8,590 nt of DNA from Nitrospirales bacterium (GTDB lineage Bacteria; Nitrospirota; Nitrospiria; Nitrospirales; UBA8639). Shown piece after piece: positions 6,712 through 8,590 of the stretch. The translations under genes and the position numbers were made by a program. The stretch is from contig JAJDBO010000169.1 of assembly GCA_029261305.1 (NCBI GenBank), positions 1 through 8,590 on the forward strand. Reading direction: 5' to 3'. Every line of letters begins with the position of its first letter. Position 1 is the first letter of the stretch. The notes below the pieces were generated by a model. That model was not told the origin of the DNA and did not search any database. It saw only the letters and a list, made by a program, of their open reading frames with translations.

Positions 6712-6739
6712 GGTCTGGCATTCTGATGAATGCCAGACC
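6712..6739 (-). promoter_or_regulatory. Perfect 12-bp intercistronic hairpin between the DUF1800 and DUF1501 genes
   Basis: GGTCTGGCATTC (6712-6723), the 4-base loop TGAT, and GAATGCCAGACC (6728-6739) form an uninterrupted stem with seven G-C pairs. It starts 23 bp after the DUF1800 stop and ends just before the DUF1501 ribosome site. On the transcribed strand the hairpin is followed by TCACCTGAGAGG and not by a T-tract, so it is a poor intrinsic terminator. It is better explained as an mRNA 3'-end stabiliser, a partial terminator or a processing site that gives the two cistrons different levels. Confidence 0.7.
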
Positions 6740-6762
6740 GAATGTATCTAATGCAGCCATTC

Positions 6763-8590
6763 TCAATGTTGAACCTGATACTTCGCTGACGTCGCGACCA
6801 AATAGACCGCCGTTCGTGCCCGCGTTGTCGGATTATCACTGACAGACACCGCAGTGATAACGCTTTGTCGTTCGGCATCAGATAAGTTTTCATGGAGCAA
6901 GGCTCGCTCCACTTCGGCCACAAGCTGTCCCGCATCCGCAGCCACAGCCTCAAACCGAGCCAGATCTACCGTTGTTCCTCCACCCAATCCGTTCGTCACC
7001 ACGCGGTTCACAAAATTGGCCCGCGCCATCACGTTGGTAAGGGTGTGGATTTGGTATTCCGGTCCGAAGAGATTCGTGCCCGGAATCTTGTACAACGGTG
7101 AGAAGAAGTTGAACACGCTGGGAGACGAAAAGAGCCGTTGCCCCATATCCCCTGTCCGCGAAAAGAGCGGATTATCGAGCTGCACATCCGCATTCAAGGC
7201 CCGCAACAAAGCCATCGCATACAAGATCGGTTCCCGTAAATGACCGCCATCCGTGACGACGGTTGCGGCTTCGGAATCCATAAGAATCGCGGTCAACACG
7301 GCTTGCATATTCCCACGCACACCACTTTGGTCACCATTAAAGACCGTGGCCACGCGTTGAATATATTCTGAACTTGGATTACTGGTCACCAAATGTCGAA
7401 TCAGTCGTGTCGCCACGAACGGAGCCACGTTTTGATGTTCGAAGATATGAGTCAACGCAGCATCCAGATCTTCCTGCGCGGTTCCACCAGCCGGAATCAC
7501 GAAGCCATTCATCAACACTTTTTGTTCAGTGTCATGATGTGAATCCACGGCTTCCATCGGACCATCAAAATACGAGGAGTTCCTCCATCGCAGAGTCTCT
7601 CCAGGCTTCGTCGGATAGGTCCACCCCGTAAACACTCGGGCGAAATTGATGATGACGTCTTGGTCATAGGTCGGAATAGGCTGACCACTGGCATCCAACA
7701 CTTCACTTCCATCAAGATTCAGTTCATTCAATCCAACCGAGAACAGTTGGAGTAATTCTCTTGCATAGTTTTCGTTTGGATTGAGCCCGGACCCAGGTTC
7801 AGTCTTGTCATTATTTACCATATCCAGATACACGCCCATGGTTGGACTGAGCGTCACATCCCGCATGAGATCAAAGAAATTCCCAAAGGCACCATTCAGC
7901 AACATGCGCTGGTAGGGAATCATTTGATCATCGCGACCCACACCATTTGCGGAAACCACAAACAATTGGCTTAAGGCAAACGCCGCTCGTTGTCGCAATT
8001 GATCCTGGCCATGGAACACGTTATGGAACCATTGGTCCTGTAGCGGCCCAAGGGAGCTGGAATCATCAACGGGATCAGGATAGGTGGATGGCGTCTCGGC
8101 AAACTGCTCAGCCAAGAACGCCGTTTTCCCAATAGATTGCAGGTGAGCAATCGAAGCAGCATTCGGTCCCCATGTGGCTTGTTCCAAGAACCGAATGGCA
8201 TCGGCGTCTGTAGAACCACCAGGTGTGGATGGGATAAATGTCGCCGTCGTGGCAGTCGCTGCGGTCAGGGTTAAGGTACAACTTCCAATACCACTACACG
8301 CACCAGTCCAACCGGAAAAAGATTGTCCCGTATTGGGTATCGCACTTAATGTCACGGAAGTGCCACTTGGAATTGGGTTTATGCAGGTTTCAGCGGCACA
8401 TGTCAGGCCTACCGGAGTGATCACCACTGACCCATCACCACTGATAGTCACACTCAAATCGACATTTGGTGGCGGTGGTGGTGGGATAAATGCTGCAGTA
8501 ATCGTCACTGGCGCATTCAATATTACTTTACATCCTTCACTGCCAGTACACCCACCGGTCCATTCGCTGAACACTTGGTCCTCACCTGGA
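6763..8590 (-). CDS. DUF1800 domain protein with N-terminal Cys-containing beta repeats (N-terminus beyond the right edge)
   Basis: The frame is open to the window edge, leaving 608 visible residues. A GTG at 8574 is in frame but is not the start, because the repeat unit it falls in continues upstream. Counted from the first visible residue, there is part of one repeat (FSEWTGGCTGSEGC, 7-20), six prolines (36-41), a second full repeat (46-118), a Gly/Ser linker and the DUF1800 domain (about 129-608). DUF1800 marks include AIRFLEQATWGP (131-142), LRQRAAFALSQLF (198-210), NENYARELLQLFSVG (272-286), FARVFTGWTY (316-325), APFVATRLIRHLV (389-401) and PSVFNFFSPLY (490-500). The repeats match divergent InlB B-repeat-like modules found in secreted or surface proteins, so export is inferred, although the signal peptide is not visible. 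DUF1800 proteins have no established activity and commonly accompany DUF1501, as here. Confidence 0.92.
   Translation of the reverse strand, partial: PGEDQVFSEWTGGCTGSEGCKVILNAPVTITAAFIPPPPPPNVDLSVTISGDGSVVITPVGLTCAAETCINPIPSGTSVTLSAIPNTGQSFSGWTGACSGIGSCTLTLTAATATTATFIPSTPGGSTDADAIRFLEQATWGPNAASIAHLQSIGKTAFLAEQFAETPSTYPDPVDDSSSLGPLQDQWFHNVFHGQDQLRQRAAFALSQLFVVSANGVGRDDQMIPYQRMLLNGAFGNFFDLMRDVTLSPTMGVYLDMVNNDKTEPGSGLNPNENYARELLQLFSVGLNELNLDGSEVLDASGQPIPTYDQDVIINFARVFTGWTYPTKPGETLRWRNSSYFDGPMEAVDSHHDTEQKVLMNGFVIPAGGTAQEDLDAALTHIFEHQNVAPFVATRLIRHLVTSNPSSEYIQRVATVFNGDQSGVRGNMQAVLTAILMDSEAATVVTDGGHLREPILYAMALLRALNADVQLDNPLFSRTGDMGQRLFSSPSVFNFFSPLYKIPGTNLFGPEYQIHTLTNVMARANFVNRVVTNGLGGGTTVDLARFEAVAADAGQLVAEVERALLHENLSDAERQSVITAVSVSDNPTTRARTAVYLVATSAKYQVQH
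8236..8589 (-). repeat. Tandem InlB B-repeat-like modules within the DUF1800 protein
   Basis: Two units are visible. Both contain the pattern F-S-x-W-T-G-x-C-x-G-x-x-x-C followed by a short beta strand and A-x-F. The left unit in protein order is cut by the window edge (8488-8589), and the complete unit spans 8236-8454. Each has a Cys pair spaced CxGxxxC or CSGIGSC that could form a disulfide after export, and the full unit has a second pair (CAAETC). More copies probably lie beyond the edge. Confidence 0.75.

Noticed and set aside
8463..8482. GGTGGCGGTGGTGGTGGG run as a possible G-quadruplex or slippage tract
   Set aside because: It encodes the polyproline linker with mixed codons. The G-runs are mostly pairs, and tract-length change would be in multiples of a codon, so a regulatory role is not supported.

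Overview
The window is bacterial chromosomal DNA of roughly 50% GC by eye. It is densely coded, with good Shine-Dalgarno sites on most genes. Its families (YahK-type alcohol dehydrogenase, LemA, M48 membrane protease, YbaN/DUF454, DUF2891, DUF1501, DUF1800) fit a Gram-negative, mid-GC bacterium such as a proteobacterium or a member of Nitrospirota. The phylum cannot be fixed from the sequence alone. I see no rRNA, tRNA, CRISPR array, transposase, integrase or attachment site, and nothing that marks an obvious island.

Layout. At the left edge, on the minus strand, are the first 16 codons of a gene with a signal-peptide-like N-terminus, 45 bp behind a complete zinc-dependent NADP(H)-type alcohol dehydrogenase (94-1140). 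A 533-bp non-coding stretch follows, with a perfect 16-bp palindrome in the middle. It separates the dehydrogenase from a divergent plus-strand pair, lemA (1674-2240) and an M48 integral-membrane zinc protease (2246-3541). These two lie 5 bp apart, so they are almost certainly one operon. A 246-bp spacer with only weak hairpins separates the pair from a convergent ybaN-like membrane protein (3788-4201, minus, GTG start). A 141-bp divergent spacer leads to a DUF2891 gene (4343-5323, plus). Just before it lies a possible 18-codon leader ORF that ends in an ATGA overlap with its start codon.

The right third is a minus-strand pair. A large exported DUF1800 protein runs off the right edge (6763-8590) and is followed by a Tat-exported DUF1501 protein (5343-6692). 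Between them is a perfect 12-bp stem with a 4-base loop. The visible N-terminal part of the DUF1800 protein carries at least two Cys-containing beta-repeat units (InlB B-repeat/Flg_new_2-like) and a polyproline linker.

How the genes work together. Two modules are clear. One is LemA plus M48 protease, a recurrent pairing in bacteria that is generally linked to envelope functions. The other is the DUF1800/DUF1501 pair, a widespread but functionally unresolved secreted or surface couple. The dehydrogenase, ybaN and DUF2891 genes look like separate single-gene units. The most interesting leads are the DUF1800-hairpin-DUF1501 arrangement, the C-terminal zinc ribbon with an adjacent C8 tract in the M48 protease, the palindrome upstream of lemA, and the leader ORF of the DUF2891 gene.
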